A stretch of 64,000 nt of DNA from Mycobacterium kubicae (GTDB lineage: Bacteria; Actinomycetota; Actinomycetes; Mycobacteriales; Mycobacteriaceae): contig NZ_CP065047.1 in NCBI RefSeq assembly GCF_015689175.1, positions 5,332,001 to 5,396,000 on the forward strand. Reading direction: 5' to 3'. The notes beneath the pieces were generated by a model. That model saw only the letters and a list, made by a program, of their open reading frames with translations, did not search any database and was not told the DNA's origin. Shown here piece by piece: positions 1 to 7,200 of the stretch (position 1 is the stretch's first letter; every line of letters starts with the position of its first letter). Position numbers and translations under genes: made by a program.

Positions 1-24
1 AAAATGCGCGCGTAGGCCCAGTGG

Positions 25-1254
25 ATGAGGTTGACGTTGGCGCAGCGCAGAGCAATCACCGAAGCGGCCGCGACCCGCTACCAGCTGGCGAGCAAGGGCG
101 CTAAGAGTCGGATTCTTGACGAGTTGTCCGCCAATACGGGGTGGCACCGAAACCACGCGCGCAAGGCGCTCGCAGCCGCCCTGCGGCCCAGGATCGTTGC
201 CCCGCGCAGTCCGCGTCCGGTGAAGTACGGGCCTGAGGTCATCGCGGCTTTGACGGTCTGTTGGAGGGTGCTGGGGATGCCGGCCGGCAAACGGCTCGCG
301 CCGATGCTCAGTGAACTGGTGGCAGTGCTGCGCCATTTCGGCGAGCTGACCCTCGACGAGGGCACCGCCGAACTGCTGGTGTCGATGTCGGCGGCCACCA
401 TCGATCGCCGTCTGGCCGATCAGCGAGCCAAATACCAGCGGGGACGCTGTGGTACCAAGCCGGGATCGCTGCTCAAAAGCCAGATCCCAGTGCGCACCTG
501 GGCCGACTGGGACGACGCTCGACCCGGGTTCGTCGAAATCGACCTGGTCTGGCACGACGGCGGCAACCGCGGCGGAGGCCATGCATTCACCTTGACCGTC
601 ACCGACATCGCCACAGGCTGGACCGAGAACCGCTCAGTGCCCGACAAGACCGCCAAATGCGTACTGGCAGCGCTCAATGACATCACCCACAAAATGCCGT
701 TCCCGATCCTGGGGGTGGACTCCGACAACGGATCAGAATTCATCAACGACCACCTGCTGGGATGGTGCCAAGGCCGCCAGATCACCTTCACCCGGGCGCG
801 GCCGGGCAACAAAAACGACGGCTGTCACGTCGAGCAAAAGAACTGGGCGGTGGTGCGCACCGTGGTCGGCTACCACCGCTACGACACCGCAGCAGAACTG
901 TTGCTACTCAACGAGATCTGGCAGTTGCACTCCAGGCTGACCAACTACTTCTACCCACAGCAGAAACTGATCTCCAAAGTCCGCAAAGGCGCCAAGGTAT
1001 CCAAAAAACACGACAGAGCCACCACCCCTTTTCACCGAACAATCGATCACCCCACCACGACCGTGCAACGCATCGTGGCGCTGACCCGGACCTACTCGCT
1101 GATCAATCCCGCCGCCACCCAACGCCAGGTACAAGCCCTGACCGCCCAGCTGTTCACCCTGACCACCAGCAAAGCTGCGCCCGGCGCCCAACCCCCAATC
1201 AATAAGCGCGCACGTTTACGTGAGGCAACGAATCCCCCCTCGCGCGCATCTTGA
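25..1254 (+). CDS. DDE integrase-type transposase
   Basis: Transposase of 409 residues expected to cut and join the ends of the surrounding element. A helical DNA-binding region (about 1-60, with a segment resembling a helix-turn-helix) precedes an rve-type catalytic core at about 165-310. The likely catalytic triad is D173 (in EIDLVWHDGG), D234 (in VDSDNGSEF) and E270 (in NDGCHVEQKNW), with the D-35-E spacing typical of retroviral-integrase-like transposases. The reading frame is intact and its stop codon overlaps the right terminal repeat, so the element may be active. The ATG at 25 is the first usable start; an ATG at 4 is followed at once by a stop. IS family is uncertain. Confidence 0.85.
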   Translation: MRLTLAQRRAITEAAATRYQLASKGAKSRILDELSANTGWHRNHARKALAAALRPRIVAPRSPRPVKYGPEVIAALTVCWRVLGMPAGKRLAPMLSELVAVLRHFGELTLDEGTAELLVSMSAATIDRRLADQRAKYQRGRCGTKPGSLLKSQIPVRTWADWDDARPGFVEIDLVWHDGGNRGGGHAFTLTVTDIATGWTENRSVPDKTAKCVLAALNDITHKMPFPILGVDSDNGSEFINDHLLGWCQGRQITFTRARPGNKNDGCHVEQKNWAVVRTVVGYHRYDTAAELLLLNEIWQLHSRLTNYFYPQQKLISKVRKGAKVSKKHDRATTPFHRTIDHPTTTVQRIVALTRTYSLINPAATQRQVQALTAQLFTLTTSKAAPGAQPPINKRARLREATNPPSRAS

Positions 1255-1265
1255 CGTGAGGCAAC
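1206..1265. repeat. Tandem 24-bp terminal repeats of the insertion sequence
   Basis: Two direct copies, at 1206-1229 and 1242-1265, 36 bp apart. Each is GCGCGCA, then five unlike bases (CGTTT or TCTTG), then ACGTGAGGCAAC. The conserved blocks with a free spacer look like a bipartite transposase-binding site; the 36-bp period puts both on nearly the same helical face. The second copy overlaps the transposase stop codon. Confidence 0.7.
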
Positions 1266-1324
1266 AGGCCGACACCTGGACGGCGTTGTCCATAGTGCCG
1301 ATTCCATCCACAACGCCCGCGCCG

Positions 1325-3034
1325 CTACAAATCCAGTACCACGTCGCTCACCGGCTCAGCCGAGCAGATAAGCACGGAACCAGAATTGGGCGGTTCCAGG
1401 GGTGACTGAACATATTTCGTCGTTCCTGCGATAACCCCGGTTTCGCAGACGTGACACACCCCGCTTCGGCAGGAGAACCGGGTCGGCACATCACACGCTT
1501 CAGCAAGCTCGAGAATACTGCCGTAGCTGGGCGACCAGTTGACCTCAAGCCCACTGCGGGCGAACGTAATTGCCGGGCCACTACCCGGTGGACCGCCAGG
1601 CTGATGCGGCGACCGAGGTGGCGCAGCGACGATACCCGGATTGATAGCCAGCAGGGCGCCGAACAGTTCACTGTGGACGCGTGCCGAATCGATTCCGACG
1701 TCGGTCAGCGCAGAGCGCATGTCGGTCATGAATTGCGTTGGCCCGCAGAGGTACACCGTTGTGTCGGCGGACAAGCCCAGCGACGCGATGGCATCATGGT
1801 CGAGTCGGTCATGCAATTCGGTATAAAACACCCGCTGACGCGCACGAGGAAGTGATTCAATGAGCCCCGTTACTTCGGCGGCGAAGGCGTGAGTTTTGTG
1901 ATTCCGAGTGGTATGTAGCCACCAGATTTCTCGACTGCTGACTGCGGCCGCCAGCGTATGCAACATGGCCAGTAGGGGAGTCGCGCCGATCCCCGCCGAG
2001 ATCAGCACGACCGGAGTACTGCCCTCGGCGAGATAGAAGTCGCCACGCGGAGCGGCGGCTTCTATGGAGGAGCCGGCCTTGATGTGGTCGCACAACCAGC
2101 GACTCACCCATCCGTGCTCGTCACGCTTGACGCTGATGCGGTATTCGCCCGCCGCGGGGTCTCCGGACAGCGAGTAGCTCCGCAGCGGTGCGGGTTTTCC
2201 CGCCCCAGGAACCTTGACCGTCAGGTATTGACCGGGAAGGGGTGTCGGTAGCGGGCCGTCACCGTCGGCCCGAAGCCGAATTGACAACACCTGGGGAGTT
2301 TCTAACGACGTTGCGCTGACCCGCAACGAACGAAATCCGTTCCATCCCGGCTCGGTTCCGATCGGTAATGGCGTGGCCGCGGTACGGCTGTCATGCGCGG
2401 CTAGCATGTCGACGAAGGACTGCCGCCATCCAGGGCTTAGCGCCGGAACGTCGACGATCTTGCGGAGTTGGTCGATATTGCGGTCAGGCAGATAAAGGAG
2501 CGCGTCCACATCGGCCACACTCAGTTCATGGCGACCGCGACGAGAACGCACTATGTCGTCGCCCGCCCGCACCTGACCCTCAGTAATCACCCGGAAGTAG
2601 AATCCCGGACGGTGTTGAGCCACAAGTAGTTTGGGCATTTCCGGCACACCGAGTCGCAACCCGACGCGGAAGCAGGTGACACGCGGCTGGGTTACCTCGA
2701 ACTCGGCGGTGCCAATCCGGTACCGGTCACCGATGCAGACGTCAGCATCCGCGAGCCCGGTAATAGTGAAGTTCTCGCCGAAGTGCCCGGCCTGTAGGTC
2801 ATCCCGCTTCAAATAATGCTTCCAGAAATCGTAGGACTCGGTCTGATACACCATGACCGCGCGATGCTCACCACCGTGGCCCGCTAGATCACCCTGACCG
2901 TCACCGTCGATATTGAGGCGGCGCACCGCGACTGGCCCGTCGAGGGCTGTCTTCCATATGCCAGTGTGGACAACCCTCTCGCCCCAACGAACGTCTTTGG
3001 GCATCCCGACGTTCACCGATACGAGTTTGCCCAC
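1325..3034 (-). CDS. MOSC - ferredoxin reductase - [2Fe-2S] ferredoxin fusion protein
   Basis: Three modules in one 569-residue chain: an N-terminal MOSC domain (about 1-165, with Cys121 in TQPRVTCF), an FAD/NAD ferredoxin-reductase module (about 235-445; RSYSLS at 285-290 for FAD, SAGIGATP near 346-353 and LCGP at 429-432 for the nicotinamide nucleotide), and a plant-type [2Fe-2S] ferredoxin at the C-terminus with Cys522, Cys527, Cys530 and Cys557. MOSC domains are tied to the molybdenum cofactor and to N-hydroxylated substrate reduction, so a self-contained NAD(P)H-driven reductase of N-hydroxylated compounds is a reasonable inference. The GTG at 3034 is chosen because AGGAG sits seven bases before it; an upstream ATG frame lacks a site. 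Divergent from the hydrolase at 3171 with a shared operator region. Confidence 0.85.
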   Translation of the reverse strand: MGKLVSVNVGMPKDVRWGERVVHTGIWKTALDGPVAVRRLNIDGDGQGDLAGHGGEHRAVMVYQTESYDFWKHYLKRDDLQAGHFGENFTITGLADADVCIGDRYRIGTAEFEVTQPRVTCFRVGLRLGVPEMPKLLVAQHRPGFYFRVITEGQVRAGDDIVRSRRGRHELSVADVDALLYLPDRNIDQLRKIVDVPALSPGWRQSFVDMLAAHDSRTAATPLPIGTEPGWNGFRSLRVSATSLETPQVLSIRLRADGDGPLPTPLPGQYLTVKVPGAGKPAPLRSYSLSGDPAAGEYRISVKRDEHGWVSRWLCDHIKAGSSIEAAAPRGDFYLAEGSTPVVLISAGIGATPLLAMLHTLAAAVSSREIWWLHTTRNHKTHAFAAEVTGLIESLPRARQRVFYTELHDRLDHDAIASLGLSADTTVYLCGPTQFMTDMRSALTDVGIDSARVHSELFGALLAINPGIVAAPPRSPHQPGGPPGSGPAITFARSGLEVNWSPSYGSILELAEACDVPTRFSCRSGVCHVCETGVIAGTTKYVQSPLEPPNSGSVLICSAEPVSDVVLDL

Positions 3035-3105
3035 TTTCGCTCCTCGCGATTCCCGAGAATGGGTCAAACCACCCACAGTATGGCGCCTGCACGCAACGGT
3101 CAACA

Positions 3106-3148
3106 TTGCATCCCCCTCACTTTCATGCATACTGGGATGGCCGTCCCA
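3106..3148 (+). promoter_or_regulatory. Promoter with TGGG-N8-CCCA operator (site 1)
   Basis: A -35-like TTGCAT (3106-3111), 16-bp spacer and -10-like CATACT (3128-3133) precede the hydrolase gene. The inverted repeat TGGGATGGCCGTCCCA occupies 3133-3148, over the end of the -10 and the expected transcription start, a position that fits repression. The same TGGG-N8-CCCA pattern recurs at 4062, 5452 and 5474. Confidence 0.6.
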
Positions 3149-3170
3149 AAAACAAGAGCAGGAGGCAGTC

Positions 3171-4043
3171 GTGCTCGCTGTACACCACCGCTACGCCACC
3201 GTCGACGGTCGGCGGCTCTTCTACCGCGAAGCCGGCGCTGCCGACGCCCCGGCCGTGGTGCTCTTGCACGGATTCCCCACCAGCTCATACATGTTCCGCG
3301 GCCTGATTCCGGCGTTGGCCGACCGATACCACGTAATCGCACCGGACCACTTGGGCTTTGGCCTATCGGACGCTCCGCCGGTCGAAGAGTTCGACTACAC
3401 ATTCGACGCCCTCACCGACCTGACGGCCGGACTGCTGAGACACCTCGGAATCACCAGGTTTGCGATCTACGTGCAGGACTACGGCGCCCCGATCGGGTGG
3501 CGTCTGGCCCTCCGCGAGCCCACCGCGATCACCGCGATCATCACCCAGAACGGCAACGGCTACGACGTCGGCTTCGTCGAGAGCTTCTGGAAAGTCGTGT
3601 GGGCCTACCAAAACGACCCCACACCCGCGAATGAGGCCGCAGTTCGGCAGTTCCTCACCCTGGATGCGACGCGTTGGCAGTACCTGACCGGGGTCGGCGA
3701 CGAATCCCTGGTAGACCCCGAATCCTGGTACCACGACTACGCGCTTCTGTCTCGTCCCGGCAACGACCAGGTGCAGCTGAAGCTGTTCCGTGACTACGCC
3801 ACCAACGCGCCGTTGTACCCGCGCCTGCACGAGTACTTCCGCGCCACCGGCGTTCCCCTCCTCGCGGTCTGGGGTCGGGGCGACGAGATATTCGGCCCGG
3901 AAGGCGCGCGAGCCTTTGCCACCGACTTACCCGACGCGGAAATCCATCTGCTCGACGGCGGGCACTTTCTTCTCGAGTCGGCGCTACCCGAAGTCGCCGG
4001 ATTGGTCCGGTCCTTCCTGGCCCGGGACCACCGCACCGCCTGA
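3171..4043 (+). CDS. Alpha/beta hydrolase, epoxide hydrolase / haloalkane dehalogenase type
   Basis: Soluble hydrolase of 290 residues of the Asp-nucleophile branch of the alpha/beta fold. HGFP (33-36) is the oxyanion loop, Asp103 in VQDYGAPIG is the nucleophile, Asp238 (WGRGDE) the acid and His265 (DGGHFLLE) the base. HGFP and the Tyr after the nucleophile are more like epoxide hydrolases than haloalkane dehalogenases, which usually have HGNP and DW. The GTG at 3171 is chosen for the strong GGAGG at 3161-3165; earlier in-frame ATGs would run through the promoter. Placed with a HAD dehalogenase, quinone reductase and disulfide reductase under apparently common operators, it may hydrolyse a reactive epoxide or halogenated compound. 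Substrate unknown. Confidence 0.85.
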   Translation: MLAVHHRYATVDGRRLFYREAGAADAPAVVLLHGFPTSSYMFRGLIPALADRYHVIAPDHLGFGLSDAPPVEEFDYTFDALTDLTAGLLRHLGITRFAIYVQDYGAPIGWRLALREPTAITAIITQNGNGYDVGFVESFWKVVWAYQNDPTPANEAAVRQFLTLDATRWQYLTGVGDESLVDPESWYHDYALLSRPGNDQVQLKLFRDYATNAPLYPRLHEYFRATGVPLLAVWGRGDEIFGPEGARAFATDLPDAEIHLLDGGHFLLESALPEVAGLVRSFLARDHRTA

Positions 4044-4061
4044 TCACGTCTGCTTCACCAA

Positions 4062-4077
4062 TGGGCTGGATATCCCA
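4062..4077 (+). promoter_or_regulatory. TGGG-N8-CCCA operator (site 2)
   Basis: TGGGCTGGATATCCCA lies 34 bp before the first TetR gene and overlaps a -10-like CATAGT (4076-4081), with a possible -35 TTCACC at 4054-4059. It is the second member of the four-site family and suggests autoregulation of the regulator pair. Confidence 0.55.
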
Positions 4078-4087
4078 TAGTTGAGGC

Positions 4088-4103
4088 GGCTAACGAGTTA
4101 GCC
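4088..4103 (+). promoter_or_regulatory. Perfect 7-bp inverted repeat in the leader of the TetR pair
   Basis: GGCTAACGAGTTAGCC has 7-bp arms around two bases and ends seven bases before the ATG at 4111. It could be a second, different operator (CTAAC-N2-GTTAG resembles TetR-family sites) or an RNA hairpin near the ribosome-binding region. No strong Shine-Dalgarno is seen between it and the start. Confidence 0.5.
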
Positions 4104-4110
4104 TGACACC

Positions 4111-4812
4111 ATGGGCGATCCGGACGATGGCAACGAAAGGCGGTTGACGCCCAAGGGGCGCGCCACCCGAGATCGCATCGTGCAGACGGCGGCGGACTTG
4201 ATCGTCCACGAAGGCCTGTCCGCATTCAAAATGGACAGCGTTCGCAAGGCCGCGTCGGTCAGCGGTTCTCAACTTGCCCACTACTTCACCGACAAGGGCG
4301 CGCTGGTCCGCGCCGTCATAGCCCGCCAGATGGGCGTGGTGCTCGACTTCCACCGTCAACCGAAGCTCGGCGAATTGGACTCGTTCGACGACTTCGAGCG
4401 ATGGATCGACCTCAACATGCGCTACCTGCGTCGCATCGAAGGCACCGGCACACCGACCTATCACGCATTGGCCGCCAAGCTGGCTAAGTCGGACTCCGAT
4501 GCCGAACCCCGCACCCGCGAAGCGTTGGGCGCCGGTTACTGGCAGTGGATCGCGTTGCTGGAAAAGGCGATTCAGCGCATGAAAGATCGCCAAGTGCTGG
4601 TAGCTGAGGCTGATCCGCGCCATCTGGCCATGGTCATTGTCAGCGCTCACCAGGGCGGCGGCACGCTGGCCTACACCTATCGGGAGGAATGGCCGCACGC
4701 AGATGCGATTCGATTCGCTGTCAACTATCTGCGCATCTTCGCTACTGACCCCGCGGAAAGAGCGCCACGCCCGCCGCGACGCCGGCGCGCCAAAAGCAAC
4801 CGGGCAAGCTGA
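4111..4812 (+). CDS. TetR-family regulator (first of a tandem pair)
   Basis: DNA-binding repressor of 233 residues. The N-terminal helix-turn-helix is at about 33-62, with recognition segment SGSQLAHYF, and a divergent ligand-binding domain follows. The C-terminal 25 residues are Arg/Pro-rich and probably disordered. It is clearly paralogous to the next gene: both share the (G/S)GSQ(L/I)AHYF recognition segment, a QPKL motif after the first long helix and an AHQGG motif near the end. The two genes are 14 bp apart and co-transcribed. Two palindromes (4062-4077 and 4088-4103) lie in its leader, so self-regulation is likely. The inducer is unknown; the neighbours suggest an electrophile or quinone. 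Confidence 0.88.
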   Translation: MGDPDDGNERRLTPKGRATRDRIVQTAADLIVHEGLSAFKMDSVRKAASVSGSQLAHYFTDKGALVRAVIARQMGVVLDFHRQPKLGELDSFDDFERWIDLNMRYLRRIEGTGTPTYHALAAKLAKSDSDAEPRTREALGAGYWQWIALLEKAIQRMKDRQVLVAEADPRHLAMVIVSAHQGGGTLAYTYREEWPHADAIRFAVNYLRIFATDPAERAPRPPRRRRAKSNRAS

Positions 4813-4826
4813 TCCAAGGCGACGAC

Positions 4827-5444
4827 GTGTCCGGTGATGCCACACCGCGGTTCACCCGCAAGGGACTGGCGACCCGCGCGCGCATCGTCGACGTGGCCGC
4901 CCGGCTGATGTTCGAGCGCGGCATCGCCAACACCAGCATCGACGACGTGCGCACCATGGCTTCGGTGGGTGGGTCGCAAATCGCGCACTACTTCCGGGAC
5001 AAACGTGACCTCACTCGTGAGGTGATCGCGGTGCGCCGCGCACATGTGCAGGCATTCCACGCACAGCCGAAACTGGCCCAGCTGAACACGTTTGACGCGC
5101 TCCAGGCATGGGCCGATGCCTGCATTGCCGACATCGACACCGTCTACCGAGTCGGCGGATGCGTCTACGGGTCGCTGGCGGGGGAATTGATCGACGCCGA
5201 CGAGGAAGTGCACGAAGACCTGTCCCGAGGCTACGACGAGTGGATTCAACTGCTGCGCGATGGCCTGACGATGATGCGCCAACGTGGTGACCTACGCCCC
5301 GAAGCGGACCCGCAGCACCTGGCGGTGGCACTGGTCGCCGCGCATCAGGGCGGCGCCATGGTCACACACGCCACCGGCGACCCCGCACCACTGCGAGCCG
5401 CGCTCAACGCCGCGGTGGACTACGTTCGCTCGTTCCGCAGCTAG
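4827..5444 (+). CDS. TetR-family regulator (second of a tandem pair)
   Basis: Repressor of 205 residues starting at GTG 4827. The helix-turn-helix is at about 36-57 with recognition segment GGSQIAHYF, almost the same as in the upstream paralogue; the ligand-binding part differs more. Near-identical recognition helices with divergent sensing domains suggest that both proteins read the same operator while answering to different ligands, or that they form heterodimers. Its stop codon overlaps the -35 of the promoter of the quinone reductase operon, where two TGGG-N8-CCCA sites lie. Confidence 0.88.
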   Translation: MSGDATPRFTRKGLATRARIVDVAARLMFERGIANTSIDDVRTMASVGGSQIAHYFRDKRDLTREVIAVRRAHVQAFHAQPKLAQLNTFDALQAWADACIADIDTVYRVGGCVYGSLAGELIDADEEVHEDLSRGYDEWIQLLRDGLTMMRQRGDLRPEADPQHLAVALVAAHQGGAMVTHATGDPAPLRAALNAAVDYVRSFRS

Positions 5445-5489
5445 ACAAAATTGGGCGGCCCGGCCCATAATACTGGGACCGGTAGCCCA
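5442..5489 (+). promoter_or_regulatory. Double-operator promoter of the quinone reductase operon (sites 3 and 4)
   Basis: A -35-like TAGACA (5442-5447) and -10-like CATAAT (5466-5471) are separated by 18 bp. TGGGCGGCCCGGCCCA (5452-5467) fills the spacer and TGGGACCGGTAGCCCA (5474-5489) covers the expected start. The two operators are 22 bp apart, about two helical turns, with the -10 held between them. This is a textbook layout for repression by two TetR dimers. Confidence 0.65.
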
Positions 5490-5515
5490 CTCAGTCGATC
5501 GGATCGAGGCGTCAC

Positions 5516-6562
5516 ATGTCCACCATCAGCTCGCCGCCGACCACACCTACCGTGGTACGGGAGAAGGACACCGGTGAAACCATGCGCGCCATCGTGTTGG
5601 ACGGGTTCGGTAGCCTCGACAGACTTGTCTACACCGACATACCCAAGCCGCTGCCCAAGGACGGCGAGGTGGTGATCAAAGTCAAGGGTTTCGGCATCAA
5701 CCATGCCGAGATGCACATGCGCCGGGGGGAATGGGCCGAAGCCGCCGAGGTCAGCGGCATCGAATGTGTCGGTGTCGTCGAGGCGTGCCCCGGTGGTGAA
5801 TTTCCCGTCGGTGCGAAGGTCGCGGCATTGATGGGTGGCTTGGGACGAACAATCAACGGCAGCTACGCCGAATACACGCGCGTGCGAGCGGCGAACGTCG
5901 CCCTCATCGACTCTGACCTGCCCTGGTCGCAGTTAGCGGCACTGCCCGAAACTTTCGCGACGGCCTGGACTTGTCTGTTCCGCAACCTCGACCTGCAGGC
6001 GGGTCAAACGGTGGTAATCCGCGGTGCCACATCGTCATTCGGGCAGGCCGCCGTCAAGATGGCGGTGGCCGCCGGTGCCCGCGTCATCGCCACCAGTCGT
6101 AGCCAGGAGCGCTTCGGCCTACTGGAGCGCCTCGGCGCGGTCCGGGCGGAAGTGGAGCGGCGCGACATGGCCGCAACTATCGCCGAAGCCAAACACATTG
6201 ACGCCGTTCTGGATTTGGTGGGCAACAGCACGATCTTGGACTCTCTCGACATGTTGCGCCGCGGCGGGGCCGCCTGTTTGGCGGGATGGCTCGGTGGATT
6301 GGCGCCCATCGCGGATTTCAATCCGCTGTTACGGATGGCCAGCGGCGTCAACCTGAACTTCTTCGGCAGCTTCGTCTTTGGCACGCCGGGGTTTCCGTTG
6401 TCCGACGTGCCGCTGGCCGACATCGCGCGGCAGGTTGCCGATGGTGAACTCGACGCCGCACCGTCACATGTTTTCGGCTTCGATGAAATCCGACAAGCGC
6501 ATCAGCTGATGGAGGCCGGGCAAGCCGGCGGGAAAATGGTAGTCGTCATGGATCCCGAGTGA
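5516..6562 (+). CDS. Medium-chain dehydrogenase/reductase, quinone oxidoreductase type
   Basis: NADPH-dependent reductase of about 348 residues in the zeta-crystallin/quinone oxidoreductase branch of the MDR superfamily. A GroES-like N-terminal domain contains GINHAEMHMRRGEW and GIECVGVVE. The nucleotide-binding domain starts near QTVVIRGATSSFGQAAVKMA and lacks the structural-zinc cysteines of alcohol dehydrogenases. The ATG at 5516 has GAGG seven bases upstream; ATG 5582 is an alternative. It is the first gene of an operon with the next three genes (gaps of 42, 2 and 55 bases). Likely job: two-electron reduction of quinones or enones, preventing redox cycling. Confidence 0.85.
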   Translation: MSTISSPPTTPTVVREKDTGETMRAIVLDGFGSLDRLVYTDIPKPLPKDGEVVIKVKGFGINHAEMHMRRGEWAEAAEVSGIECVGVVEACPGGEFPVGAKVAALMGGLGRTINGSYAEYTRVRAANVALIDSDLPWSQLAALPETFATAWTCLFRNLDLQAGQTVVIRGATSSFGQAAVKMAVAAGARVIATSRSQERFGLLERLGAVRAEVERRDMAATIAEAKHIDAVLDLVGNSTILDSLDMLRRGGAACLAGWLGGLAPIADFNPLLRMASGVNLNFFGSFVFGTPGFPLSDVPLADIARQVADGELDAAPSHVFGFDEIRQAHQLMEAGQAGGKMVVVMDPE

Positions 6563-6604
6563 CCGGGCAGTGCTGATTTGGCACTCCGGATCCGACGTTC
6601 CACC

Positions 6605-7198
6605 GTGACCACGCGAAAAGCCAGTCCGGACCGGGTAAAAGCGTTCTCCGACGGCGTCTTCGCGGTGATCATCACGGTTTTGGTGCTCGAACTCAGACCA
6701 CCTGCCGCCGACAGCTTCCGCGCATTGCTACCGCTGTGGCCTACAGGTCTGAGCTATGTGGTCAGCTACCTGTTCATCGCGATCGTGTGGGTCAACCATC
6801 ATCACTTGTTCAACTACGCGGACGTGGCGACGCCGCGTCTGGTGTGGTCCAATTTCGCGCACCTGTTCTCCGTCTCACTGCTTCCTTTCACCACCGAATG
6901 GATCGCCGATACCCGTCTGGGGGACGCGCCGGTGGCGCTGTATGCCGCGGTCTTCGTCTTGGTGAACGTCACCTATCTCGCGCTCTGCTGGGAGGCGATC
7001 GATCGGCCCGCGCACGATGATGTGCCGACCCAGATGCGGCGCATGCTGCGGATGCGGTCCGTGCTGACGATCGGGATCTTCAGCGCGGCGGCCGTCATTG
7101 CGTTGCGCTGGCCGGTGGCCGCAATGGCCCTGATTTGTTTGTGTCTGATCGGGTATTTGCGGCCGGACCTTCCCGACCGAAAGCAAGTGGAGGATTGA
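6605..7198 (+). CDS. TMEM175-family potassium channel-like membrane protein (DUF1211)
   Basis: Integral membrane protein of about 197 residues. The hallmark RxxxFSDG motif of the family appears as RVKAFSDGVFAV in the first helix, followed by about five more hydrophobic helices (for example LSYVVSYLFIAIVWVNHHH). Bacterial TMEM175 proteins are potassium-selective channels formed by tetramers. The GTG at 6605 gives the usual short N-terminus; a TTG at 6578 is possible. It ends two bases before the HAD gene. A channel inside a detoxification-type operon recalls potassium efflux used to acidify the cytoplasm against electrophiles, but that link here is inference. Confidence 0.8.
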   Translation: MTTRKASPDRVKAFSDGVFAVIITVLVLELRPPAADSFRALLPLWPTGLSYVVSYLFIAIVWVNHHHLFNYADVATPRLVWSNFAHLFSVSLLPFTTEWIADTRLGDAPVALYAAVFVLVNVTYLALCWEAIDRPAHDDVPTQMRRMLRMRSVLTIGIFSAAAVIALRWPVAAMALICLCLIGYLRPDLPDRKQVED

Positions 7199-7200
7199 CC

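Larger units (their letters stand above)
1..1265 (+). mobile_element. Insertion sequence, left end cut by window edge
   Basis: One DDE transposase gene bounded on the right by two copies of a 24-bp repeat (GCGCGCA, five variable bases, ACGTGAGGCAAC). On the left, TGCGCGC at 5-11 is the inverted form of the inner heptamer, preceded by the last bases of a spacer. The outer ACGTGAGGCAAC arm in inverted form should therefore lie just before base 1, so the element starts at or slightly upstream of the window. No target duplication can be tested because the left flank is missing. The IS family is not assigned. Confidence 0.75.
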
